From positions 124,001 through 188,000 of the forward strand of contig NZ_JAUSCF010000017.1 in the NCBI RefSeq assembly GCF_030651625.1: DNA of 64,000 nt, given 5' to 3'. Below are positions 56,756-64,000 of the stretch, piece by piece (position 1 is the first letter of the stretch; each line of letters starts with the position of its first letter). The position numbers were made by a program, and so were the translations under genes. The notes beneath the pieces are model-generated. The model saw only the letters and a program-made list of their open reading frames with translations, was not told the DNA's origin and did not search any database. The stretch comes from Hydrogenophaga sp. (lineage in GTDB: Bacteria > Pseudomonadota > Gammaproteobacteria > Burkholderiales > Burkholderiaceae_C).

Positions 56756-58891
56756 GTTTCCTTCAAGTGGCATGTCTGGCTCGGTTTTGGCCTGTGTGTG
56801 AGCGCCACCGTCCTGCAGGCCCAGCCCGTCACCGCAACCGGTGACACTGCTGGCGCACTCGCACCGGTGGTCATCACAGGCCAGGGCAGTTTTGAGCAGC
56901 GCTGGCGTTCACCTGGGTCGGTCGATGTGATCGATGGCGAGGAACTGCGTGCTGGTCAGTTGCAGATCAACCTGTCCGAAGGTCTGGGCCGGGTGCCCGG
57001 TCTGGTGGTGCGCAACCGCCAGAACTACGCCCAGGACCTGCAGATTTCGGTGCGTGGCTTCGGCGCGCGTGCGCCTTTCGGAGTGCGGGGTGTACGCCTG
57101 TTCGTGGACGGCATTCCCGCCAGCACGCCCGACGGGCAAGGCCAGGCGGCCAACTTTCCCATCGGCAGTGCCGACCGCATCGAGATCGTGCGCGGGCCGT
57201 ATTCCGCGCTCTATGGTGCGTCGGCCGGCGGCGTGATCGCCCTGTACACGCAGGACGGCAAACGGCCCGGAGAGTGGCGCACGGGCGTTGCAGGTGGATC
57301 GGACGGGCTGTGGCGTTTTTCCAGCCAGCTGACCGGGCAGACCGGTGCGGTCGGTGAGCGCGGCTGGTCGTACACGCTGGACGGCAGCACCTTCGAGACC
57401 GACGGTACACGCCCCCAGTCGGCCGCGTCGCGCAGCACCGGCAATCTCAAGCTCAGCCGTGCCCATGAGGGTGGGCGCACCGTGCTGGTGTTCAACCGCC
57501 AGACCAGCCAGGCGCTCGACCCGCTGGGTCTGACGCGGGCCGAGTTCGATGCCGACCCGCAGCAGACCAACGCCGTGGCCACCGATTTCAACACCCGCAA
57601 GAGCGTGTCGCAAAGCCAGTTGGGCCTGGCCTGGGAGCAGGCAATGGGCGGTGGTCACCGGCTGGAGCTGATGGGCTACGCCGGCCAGCGCGCGGTGCGC
57701 CAGTTCCAGGCGATTCCTGCCGGTGCGCAAACACCTCCCGGCAGCGCCGGTGGCGTGATCGACCTGGACCGCGACTACGGCGGGTGGAACGCGCGCTGGC
57801 GCCTGGACCGCTCGTACGGCGACGCAACGCTCACGGTCACGGCCGGGCTGGCGGGCGACCGGCAGAGCGAAGTGCGGCTGGGCTTTGAAAATTTTGTCGG
57901 CAGCACCCTGGGGGTGCAAGGGCGCTTGCGCCGGGACGAAACCAACCGCGCCAGCTCGCTCGACCCCTATGCCCAGGCCGAGTGGGCCACGCCCGACTGG
58001 ACGCTGACCGCTGGTCTCAGGCACTCGAGGGTGCGCTTCGAGTCCAGCGACCGCTACATCCGCCCCGGCAACCCGGACGACAGCGGCACCGCGCGCTTCA
58101 GTGGCACCAGTCCGGTACTCGGCGTTCGTCACGCGCTCTCCAGCGAAGTGCAAGCTTTCGCCAGCTTCGGCCGTGGGCTGGAAACACCCACGCTCAACGA
58201 GGTGGCCTACCGGCCCTCGGGTTTGACGGGGCTGAACCAGAACCTTTCTGCCTCCACCAGCCGCAGCGCCGAGGCCGGGTTGCGTGGTCGCCATGGCTGG
58301 GGTGCCTGGAGCGCCACACTGTTCGACACCCGCACCGAAGACGAGATCGTGGTGCTGAGCAACAGCGGCGGTCGATCCACGTTCCAGAACGCCGGGCGCA
58401 CCCGCCGCCATGGCCTGGAACTGGCGGCCGACCTCGCCTGGGGACCGCTGGTGATCAGCCCGGCCTACACATGGCTGGACGCGCGCTACCGCGACGGCTT
58501 CCTGGCTTGCGCGGGCACCCCGTGCCTGGTACCGACCGTGCCGGTCGCGGCAGGCAATCTGCTGCCCGGCCTCTCCAGGCACCAGGCGGCGGTGCAGGTG
58601 CAGTGGGACACCGGCTGGGCCGGCAGCACGGTCACGCTGGATGCACGGCACACCGGCCGCATGGCGGTGAACGACCGCAACACCGAATTCGCGGGCGCCA
58701 GCACCTTGTTCAACCTGGGCATGCGCTTCGAACAGAAGCGCGGCGCCTTGACCTGGCGCGAGTTTGTTCGCATCGACAACATCACCGACCGCCGACACGT
58801 CGGATCGGTCATCGTGAACGAGGGCAACGGCAGGTTCTATGAGCCGGGTGCTGGCCGTTCGATCTTTGTCGGGCTGGAGCTTGTGAGGTAG
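56681..58891 (+). CDS. pqqU: TonB-dependent receptor of the PqqU (YncD) family
   Basis: The outer-membrane receptor has a plug domain and a 22-strand barrel, ending LELVR. It is strikingly like E. coli PqqU (YncD), the TonB-dependent PQQ importer: VPGLVVRNRQNYAQDLQISVRGFG, RPGNPDDSG, GRGLETPTLNE, DEIVVLSNSGGR and GSVIVNEGNGRFYEPG have close counterparts. Its place right after a PQQ-dependent dehydrogenase supports cofactor uptake. The start is uncertain: the first ATG (56681) lies in a repeat copy and gives a long leader before the hydrophobic signal WLGFGLCVSATVLQAQ. The reading frame stays open further upstream. Confidence 0.88.
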   Translation: MLHRFVGRCPPGVPGLPWGCSTAGPVSFKWHVWLGFGLCVSATVLQAQPVTATGDTAGALAPVVITGQGSFEQRWRSPGSVDVIDGEELRAGQLQINLSEGLGRVPGLVVRNRQNYAQDLQISVRGFGARAPFGVRGVRLFVDGIPASTPDGQGQAANFPIGSADRIEIVRGPYSALYGASAGGVIALYTQDGKRPGEWRTGVAGGSDGLWRFSSQLTGQTGAVGERGWSYTLDGSTFETDGTRPQSAASRSTGNLKLSRAHEGGRTVLVFNRQTSQALDPLGLTRAEFDADPQQTNAVATDFNTRKSVSQSQLGLAWEQAMGGGHRLELMGYAGQRAVRQFQAIPAGAQTPPGSAGGVIDLDRDYGGWNARWRLDRSYGDATLTVTAGLAGDRQSEVRLGFENFVGSTLGVQGRLRRDETNRASSLDPYAQAEWATPDWTLTAGLRHSRVRFESSDRYIRPGNPDDSGTARFSGTSPVLGVRHALSSEVQAFASFGRGLETPTLNEVAYRPSGLTGLNQNLSASTSRSAEAGLRGRHGWGAWSATLFDTRTEDEIVVLSNSGGRSTFQNAGRTRRHGLELAADLAWGPLVISPAYTWLDARYRDGFLACAGTPCLVPTVPVAAGNLLPGLSRHQAAVQVQWDTGWAGSTVTLDARHTGRMAVNDRNTEFAGASTLFNLGMRFEQKRGALTWREFVRIDNITDRRHVGSVIVNEGNGRFYEPGAGRSIFVGLELVR

Positions 58892-58893
58892 AG

Positions 58894-59010
58894 AGCACCC
58901 CCTGCGTCGCCTTCGGCGCCACCCCCCTCAAGGGGGGCGACACCAGCGGCCCGTCCTGAGCTTGTCGAAGGGCGGTTCCGCGGTGTCTCTGGACCTCAAG
59001 ACACCTCGTG
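58894..59010. repeat. GC-rich intergenic repeat after pqqU
   Basis: The gap between convergent pqqU and the esterase-monooxygenase gene holds CGCCTTCGGCG, CCCCCCTCAAGGGGGG, a CCTGAGCTTGTCGAAGGGCGG stretch and GGTGTCTCTGGAC. It shares the palindromic core with the other repeats and is almost the same arrangement as the copies after pilL. Confidence 0.55.
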
Positions 59011-59041
59011 CGTGGCGGCTTGCGTTGAAGTGGTTGGCGGT

Positions 59042-61450
59042 TCAGCTCAAGGTGTAGTCCTGCGCGGCGGGCTGCCGCACCGCGCGCACGTACTCCGCCG
59101 TGAATCCAGGAAACAGCGCCACCACACGTCCGCCTTCCATGCGGTACCAGCTGCGGCACTGGGTCCACACCGAGCCATTCAGCCGCTTTTGCAGTTGCTG
59201 GTTGTGCGCGGCCATCACGTCGGCGCGCACCTCGATCCAGCGCTTGTCCTCCTTTTTTACCCGCTGCATGCAGGCGATGGCGTGCTGCACCTCGGGTTCG
59301 ATGAACAGCAGGGTCGAGGTGTGGCCCGTGCCGGTGTTGGGGCCGAGCATGAGGAACATGTTGGGAAAGCCCGCCACGGTCACGCCGTGGTAAGCCTCCG
59401 GGCCCTGTGCCCATGCTTCGCGCAGCGTGCGCCCACCCAGTCCGGTGACCTTGACGGAGGACAGCAGGCGCACCGTGTCGAATCCGGTGGCGCACACCAG
59501 CAGGTCAATGGCGTGCTCCACACCGTCGGTGGTGCGGATGCCTCGGGGCGTGACACGCTCGATGCCGGCGGTGACCAGCGCTACATTGGCCTGACCCAGT
59601 GCGGGATAGAAGTCGTTGGAATAGATGATGCGCTTGCAGCCCAGTGGGTAGGGGGGTACGAGCTGATGACGCAGATGCGCATCCGGCACCTGGCGCTCCA
59701 GATGCGCGCGCGCTGTGCGCAGCATGCCTTTGCGCGCCACGGTGCCTTCATCAAAACCCCGGCGGCCCCATTCCAGCACCTGCGTCCAGCCCCAGCGCAC
59801 GGCTGCGGCGTAGGGTGGGAAGCGGGCGAGCAGGTGGTCCAGGGCGTTGTACGGGCGGTCCAGACGGGGCAGTACCCAGTTGGCCGTGCGCTGGAACACG
59901 GTCAGATGCGCGGCATGTTGCGCGAGGGGCCCCACCAGCTGCGAAGCGGTGGAGCCGGTGCCGATCACCGCCACCCGCTGGCCCGCCAGCGACACGCTGT
60001 GGTCCCAGCGCGCTGAGTGCAGCCGTTGACCGGCAAACTGCTCCAGCCCGGGAATGTCGGGCCAGCGAGGCTGGTTCAGCGGGCCGGTGCTGCACACAAA
60101 GAAACGCGAGCGCAGCGTGTCGCCGCGCTCGGTGCGGAAATGCCAGTGGCCTGTGCTGTCGTCAAAGCGCGCCTCGGTGAGCTGGGTGCCCAGGCGCGTA
60201 CGGGCGCCCAGGTGGTGCCTGGCCGCCAGGCGCTGCACATAGGCCTGGATTTCCGGCGCCGAAGCGAAGCGCCGGCTCCAGTCGGGGTTGGGTGCAAAGG
60301 AGAACGAATACACCGGGGAGGGCACGTCCACATGGGCGCCAGGGTAGGTGTTGTCCCACCAGGTGCCGCCCATGCCGGGCTGCTTTTCCAGAATGACGAA
60401 GTCGCGCAGACCGGCGCGCTGCAACTGGATGCCCATGCACACGCCCGACATGCCGCCACCCATGATCACCACTTCGTGCTCGCTGTGGCTTGGCGCAGCG
60501 GCTGCGTCCAGCGTTTCCCTTGTGAACTTGCCCAAACGCTCAATGGCTTCGTCCGCACTGCGCAGCGCACCACCGTGCAGCTGGAACACATGCCAGCGCC
60601 CGGGCGTGATCTCGCAGTGGCTGAGCACGCCGGCCGCCGTCAGCGCAGCGTGCAGGTCCAGCGCCTGGTCGTGCAGCATTTCGTCCGTGCCGGCCTGGAT
60701 CAGCGTGGGCGGCAGGCCACTCAGGTCGGCTTTCAATGCCGATGTCGTCCAGAGCCGGGCATCGGATGTGCCAGATGGATCGCCCAGGTAGTGCCCCACG
60801 CAGGCCTCGGCCCAGGCCGCGCTCAACATCGCTTCGCCTGGTGGTTCTTTCGGCATGTGGTCGGGCTGCATGTCGGCCAGGGGCGAGAGCAGCAACAGCA
60901 GTTCGGGCAGGGCTTCACCCGCTTCGCGCAGCGCCAGCGCCAGCGACAAGCTCAAGCCGCCGCCCGCCGAATCGCCGCCCACGACCACCGGCCCGCGCTC
61001 GCGCAGCGCGCGGTACACCGCCAGCGTGTCGTCGAGCGCGGCGGGAAACGGATGTTCTGGTGCCAGCCGGTAGTTCGCCGCAAACACGGGCAGGCCGGTG
61101 GTCTGTGCCAGGCGAGCCGTGAGCGCCCGGTGGGTGGCGGCGCTGCCCACGCAGTAGGCACCACCATGGAGGTACAGCACATGTCCGGCTCTGGCCGGTG
61201 GGGCGTCGCCGTGGCACAACCATTCGCCGCGCACACCGGCCACTTCGCCCGGTGTGATGCGCACCGAGCGCGGCACCAGGGCTATGCGTGACAGGCCTTC
61301 CAGCCAGCGCCGCTGAAACGGGATGGACCAGCGCGGCGATAACACCGGCTTGAGCAAGGTGCGCAGGGTGGTGCGCAGCAAGCCCGCCGTGCATGCCTCG
61401 ACCCAGCCCTTCGGATGTTCGATGGGCGTATCAGGTGCCAGGGACTTCAC
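59042..61450 (-). CDS. esterase / Baeyer-Villiger monooxygenase fusion protein
   Basis: The 802-residue protein joins two enzymes. Residues 1-315 form an HSL-type alpha/beta hydrolase with HGGAY (95-99), nucleophile S161 in GDSAGG, D256 and H287. Residues 325-802 form a flavin monooxygenase with the FAD loop GGGMSG (331-336), the Baeyer-Villiger fingerprint FAGQRLHSARWD (472-483) and an NADPH loop GTGSTA. The pair could oxidise a ketone to an ester and hydrolyse it in one polypeptide. The join is seamless without stop codons. The substrate is unknown. Confidence 0.88.
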   Translation of the reverse strand: MKSLAPDTPIEHPKGWVEACTAGLLRTTLRTLLKPVLSPRWSIPFQRRWLEGLSRIALVPRSVRITPGEVAGVRGEWLCHGDAPPARAGHVLYLHGGAYCVGSAATHRALTARLAQTTGLPVFAANYRLAPEHPFPAALDDTLAVYRALRERGPVVVGGDSAGGGLSLSLALALREAGEALPELLLLLSPLADMQPDHMPKEPPGEAMLSAAWAEACVGHYLGDPSGTSDARLWTTSALKADLSGLPPTLIQAGTDEMLHDQALDLHAALTAAGVLSHCEITPGRWHVFQLHGGALRSADEAIERLGKFTRETLDAAAAPSHSEHEVVIMGGGMSGVCMGIQLQRAGLRDFVILEKQPGMGGTWWDNTYPGAHVDVPSPVYSFSFAPNPDWSRRFASAPEIQAYVQRLAARHHLGARTRLGTQLTEARFDDSTGHWHFRTERGDTLRSRFFVCSTGPLNQPRWPDIPGLEQFAGQRLHSARWDHSVSLAGQRVAVIGTGSTASQLVGPLAQHAAHLTVFQRTANWVLPRLDRPYNALDHLLARFPPYAAAVRWGWTQVLEWGRRGFDEGTVARKGMLRTARAHLERQVPDAHLRHQLVPPYPLGCKRIIYSNDFYPALGQANVALVTAGIERVTPRGIRTTDGVEHAIDLLVCATGFDTVRLLSSVKVTGLGGRTLREAWAQGPEAYHGVTVAGFPNMFLMLGPNTGTGHTSTLLFIEPEVQHAIACMQRVKKEDKRWIEVRADVMAAHNQQLQKRLNGSVWTQCRSWYRMEGGRVVALFPGFTAEYVRAVRQPAAQDYTLS

Positions 61451-61470
61451 GAAAAATGGGTCCTGCCGCT

Positions 61471-62124
61471 TCAGCTCTTGGCGGTGCGGGCCCGCTGCAG
61501 CATCAGTTCGGTGTTGGTCTTGCGGTCGGCGTTCACCTTCTGCACCGTGGGCCGCTCAGCCAGCAGCTTCAGGTAGTCGCGCACCGGCAGGTCGGCCAGA
61601 TAGTCGCGGCCATAGATGATCTTGGTGGCGCTGGCCACCAGTGGCAGGTGAACGGCCGCGGCGCAGTCGGCCAGGGTAAAGGTGTCGCCAGCCATGAAGG
61701 GCGAGAATCTGGCCAGTCTGGCGAACGCAGCGATGTTCTTTTCCAGCTGCTCCCCGACCTTTTCCTTGGCCGTATCGCTCACCTTGCCGCCAAAAAAGGC
61801 TTCGGGATACAGGTTGCGTGCCACCAGTTCGAGGTGCAGTTCGAGGTAACGCACCAGCTCGCGCACCTTGGCCGCTGCAAAGGCGTCCGCCGGCATCAGC
61901 GGGTTCTGCGGGAATGCTTCCTCGACGTATTCGAGGATCACGGTGGATTCCGATAGCGGGCCGGCGTCGGTCTTGAGGTAGGGTACCTTGCCGAGCGGGC
62001 TGGCCGCTTTGTCGGTCTCGCCCACCCAGGCCAGTTCTTCTTCAAACGGCACGCCTTTTTCGAGCAGGGCGAGCTTGACCTTGTTGTAGTAGTTGCTGGC
62101 TGAAAAGCCGCAGAGTCTGAGCAT
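61471..62124 (-). CDS. glutathione S-transferase family protein
   Basis: The 217-residue protein has an N-terminal thioredoxin-like GST domain (RLCGFSASNYYNKVKLALLEKGVPFEEE, with cis-Pro in GKVPYLKT and the SES glutathione-binding motif) and an all-helical C-terminal domain. It belongs to the bacterial GstA/YfcF-like group. It lies 20 bp upstream of the esterase-monooxygenase gene on the same strand, so the two are probably co-transcribed and may act in the same detoxification or degradation route. Confidence 0.85.
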   Translation of the reverse strand: MLRLCGFSASNYYNKVKLALLEKGVPFEEELAWVGETDKAASPLGKVPYLKTDAGPLSESTVILEYVEEAFPQNPLMPADAFAAAKVRELVRYLELHLELVARNLYPEAFFGGKVSDTAKEKVGEQLEKNIAAFARLARFSPFMAGDTFTLADCAAAVHLPLVASATKIIYGRDYLADLPVRDYLKLLAERPTVQKVNADRKTNTELMLQRARTAKS

Positions 62125-62225
62125 GGTTTTGTCTCCGTTGGGGTTGTGGTCTGTAGCAATGGTAGTGCGGCGTACCGGATGGGAGGCGTCCCGCAGTTGA
62201 CGACCCGCTGATAAACTCCGTTGTC

Positions 62226-62618
62226 ATGTCCTTGACCCGTACCACCCGCCGATTTGCCGCCTGGCTGGCCACCCTGGCCTTGCTGCTGGGCGCGCTGGCG
62301 CCCGCTGTGGCGCAGGGCCTGGTCGATGCGCGGGGCGAAGCCGGCTGGGTACAGGTTTGCAGCGCCAGCGGCATGTTGTGGGTGCAGATCGACCCTGATG
62401 CTGGCGACGGCAGTGGCGCTCCCGGCGGACCCTTGGCCGACGGATCAGGTCAGTGCCCCTGGTGCAAGCTGGGTGGGGGTGCGGCTGGACTCCCGCCGGC
62501 GCACACCTCGCTGGGGCGGATCGACCTCCATGGCGACCAACCGCTGGCTCATTTCCGCTCGGTCACGCCCAGCGCCGGGCGAGTCACCGCACAGCCGCGC
62601 GCACCGCCACTGGTCTGA
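62226..62618 (+). CDS. DUF2946 family protein
   Basis: The 130-residue exported protein has a signal peptide or N-terminal membrane segment (RRFAAWLATLALLLGALAPAVAQ). A VCSASG segment and a CPWC motif further on are the features of DUF2946, often found next to copper-handling genes. The following gene encodes a copper chaperone, 136 bp downstream, which supports a periplasmic copper role. Confidence 0.75.
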   Translation: MSLTRTTRRFAAWLATLALLLGALAPAVAQGLVDARGEAGWVQVCSASGMLWVQIDPDAGDGSGAPGGPLADGSGQCPWCKLGGGAAGLPPAHTSLGRIDLHGDQPLAHFRSVTPSAGRVTAQPRAPPLV

Positions 62619-62754
62619 GGCCAGTGCTGTTCTGCGCGCTCCGGTGGAGCGCGCATCTTCCACGTATCCCCCGTAGAGCCATTCCCAAGGACATCGTTCA
62701 TCGACGTCCGTGTCTGGCGGTCTGTCTTCCACCCCACCTCCCAAGGAGAACCCT

Positions 62755-63246
62755 GTGAAAAAATTGCTCATCGCGACCCTGCTCGCGGTCACCGCCAACG
62801 CCTGGGCGCAAGGCGCTGCCACCGTCACCGTCAAAGACGCCTGGGTGCGTGCCACCGTGGCACAACAGAAGGCCACTGGCGCCTTCATGCAGCTCACCGC
62901 AAAGGCCGATACCAAGGTGGTGGAAGCCAGTTCGTCCATCGCCGGAGTGGTGGAAATCCATGAAATGGCCATGGAAAAAGACGTCATGAGAATGCGCGCC
63001 ATGCCCGCCCTGGACCTCCCCGCCGGCAAGACCGTGGAACTCAAGCCCGGTGGCTACCACGTGATGCTGATGGACCTCAAGGGTCCCGTGAAAGAAGGCG
63101 ACGTGGTGAGCCTGTTGCTGGTGCTTGAAGGCAAGGATGGCCAGCGCGAAACGCTGGAGGTCAAGGCGCCCGTGCGGGCGCTCAACGCCAAGACCGCCAA
63201 GGGCGATGGCCATGGCGGCGGCCATGGACCAGGCCCCAAGCACTGA
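62755..63246 (+). CDS. periplasmic copper chaperone PCu(A)C
   Basis: The 163-residue protein has a signal peptide (ANAWAQ) and the complete copper(I) motif H69-x10-M80-x21-H102-x-M104. PCu(A)C proteins deliver copper to the CuA or CuB site of cytochrome oxidases. The C-terminus is rich in His and Gly (GHGGGHGPGPKH), offering additional metal binding. The start is GTG with an excellent AAGGAG ribosome site; no in-frame ATG lies nearby. Confidence 0.92.
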   Translation: MKKLLIATLLAVTANAWAQGAATVTVKDAWVRATVAQQKATGAFMQLTAKADTKVVEASSSIAGVVEIHEMAMEKDVMRMRAMPALDLPAGKTVELKPGGYHVMLMDLKGPVKEGDVVSLLLVLEGKDGQRETLEVKAPVRALNAKTAKGDGHGGGHGPGPKH

Positions 63247-63490
63247 CCTGACGCCGCATTCAAAGGCCGTGGCCCCAGACTGGCCCCTGCGTGTGGGGCT
63301 GCGACCGAGCGCACCCGGTCCGGCAGGTGGTCACAACGCCGTGGGGTATTCGGACCGGTGCTGGAAACCCGAGTGCCAGCCCCCTTCGACGGACCCCGTC
63401 GCGGTCTGACAATTTTCACCGCTACCATGCCGGCTGGGCGCACCAACGACGGAGGCGCGGCACGGTGGTGTTGAGAACAGAGACGACAAC

Positions 63491-64000
63491 ATGAAATGGT
63501 TTCTACGCATTGGCCTGGGCGCCCTGAGTTTGCTGGTGGCCCTGGCCGCAGCACTGGGCGTGTACGTGTACCGGGCGCTGCCCGCGCTGGACGGCGAGTT
63601 CGCCGTGGCTGGCCTCACCCAACCAGTGCAGGTGTCGCGCGACGGCGCCGATGTGACCCACATCGAAGCTGCCAGTGAACGCGACGCCTGGTTTTCGCTG
63701 GGCTACGTGCACGCGCAGGAACGTGGCTGGCAGCTGGAGTTCAACCGCCGCGTCATGCACGGTCAGTTGTCCGAGATTCTGGGCGAAGCCACGCTGGAGA
63801 CCGACAAGCTGTTGCGCACCCTGGGCGTGCTGGAAGCGGCCCAGCGCCAGCTCGCGGCCTTGCCGCCCGATGCTCAGCAGGCCGTGCAGGCCTACGCCGC
63901 TGGAATCAATGCGTTCCACGCCACCAGCACCCAGGCCCTGCCACCGGAGTTCCATGTGTTGGGCACGAGGCCTGGCGGTGAATCCGGTGTGGCCTGGACG
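63491..64000 (+). CDS. penicillin acylase family protein, N-terminal part
   Basis: The first 170 codons are present and the gene runs off the right edge. A single N-terminal membrane segment (residues ~5-27) is followed by the start of the alpha chain of Ntn-hydrolase acylases, with VSRDGADVTHIEAASERDAWFSLGYVHAQERGWQLEFNRR. Family members cleave amide bonds of penicillins, homoserine lactones or peptides. The autoprocessing Ser lies beyond the window. Nothing notable was seen in the 244 bp before it. Confidence 0.88.
   Translation, partial: MKWFLRIGLGALSLLVALAAALGVYVYRALPALDGEFAVAGLTQPVQVSRDGADVTHIEAASERDAWFSLGYVHAQERGWQLEFNRRVMHGQLSEILGEATLETDKLLRTLGVLEAAQRQLAALPPDAQQAVQAYAAGINAFHATSTQALPPEFHVLGTRPGGESGVAWT

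Noticed and set aside
56909-58798. 629-codon open frame antisense to pqqU
   Set aside because: Shadow frame with low-complexity Ala/Gly/His composition; the sense strand has clear receptor motifs.

Overview
The window is GC-rich, gene-dense DNA from a betaproteobacterium. The form I CO dehydrogenase operon with an RcoM regulator, the dusB-fis pair, the algH-ruvX-pyrR-pyrB-pyrC' block and the style of the intergenic repeats point to Burkholderiales, most likely Comamonadaceae (Hydrogenophaga-like). This is inference from gene content; no 16S rRNA or database search was available. No prophage, insertion sequence, CRISPR array or plasmid gene was seen. Genes cover nearly all of the window.

Layout. 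1-4.2 kb: start of miaB, a secreted orphan, a carboxymuconolactone-decarboxylase-like protein, a methyltransferase, yaeQ, a tRNA-Met, a Tat-exported HiPIP and an enoyl-CoA hydratase. 4.2-6.9 kb: paaG-paaI-paaK, part of phenylacetate catabolism, divergent from the hydratase across a region with two different operator-like palindromes. 7-13.7 kb: two orphans, an M61 peptidase, DUF3429, dsbC, a ubiH-family hydroxylase and a MOSC protein. 13.7-26.0 kb: a compact minus-strand operon for aerobic carbon monoxide oxidation. It runs rcoM, coxM, coxS, coxL, coxG, coxD, coxE, coxF, a mocA-like gene, a 2OG-Fe(II) oxygenase-like gene, a multi-pass membrane protein and a second xdhC/coxI gene. CoxL carries the AYRCSFR active-site loop of true CO dehydrogenase. 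The PAS-LytTR regulator keeps the haem-ligand residues known from RcoM.

26-36 kb: housekeeping genes (ychF, an rsuA-like protein without its catalytic Asp, an MFS carrier, a yqaA-like gene, dusB-fis, purH, hemL, thiD, rubredoxin). A 600-bp gap between purH and hemL holds nested inverted repeats. 36.4-46.2 kb: the type IV pilus chemosensory system pilG-pilH-pilI-pilJ-pilL/chpA, ending in a 2022-residue hybrid kinase. 46-52.8 kb: photolyase, then algH-ruvX-pyrR-pyrB-pyrC' (the last a non-catalytic dihydroorotase) and a PlsC acyltransferase. 52.8-58.9 kb: a GAF-Fis regulator without an AAA+ domain, divergent from a PQQ quinohaemoprotein alcohol dehydrogenase and a TonB receptor strongly resembling the PQQ importer PqqU (YncD). 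59-64 kb: an esterase/Baeyer-Villiger monooxygenase fusion, a GST, a DUF2946 plus PCu(A)C copper module, and the start of a penicillin-acylase family gene.

Physiologically the window describes a metabolically flexible aerobe. It can probably use CO as a reductant under haem-based control, oxidise alcohols with a periplasmic PQQ enzyme whose cofactor may be imported, and degrade phenylacetate (the other paa genes must lie elsewhere). Short GC-rich repeats recur between genes, often at gene ends, and in one place they reach the presumed start of the pqqU gene.
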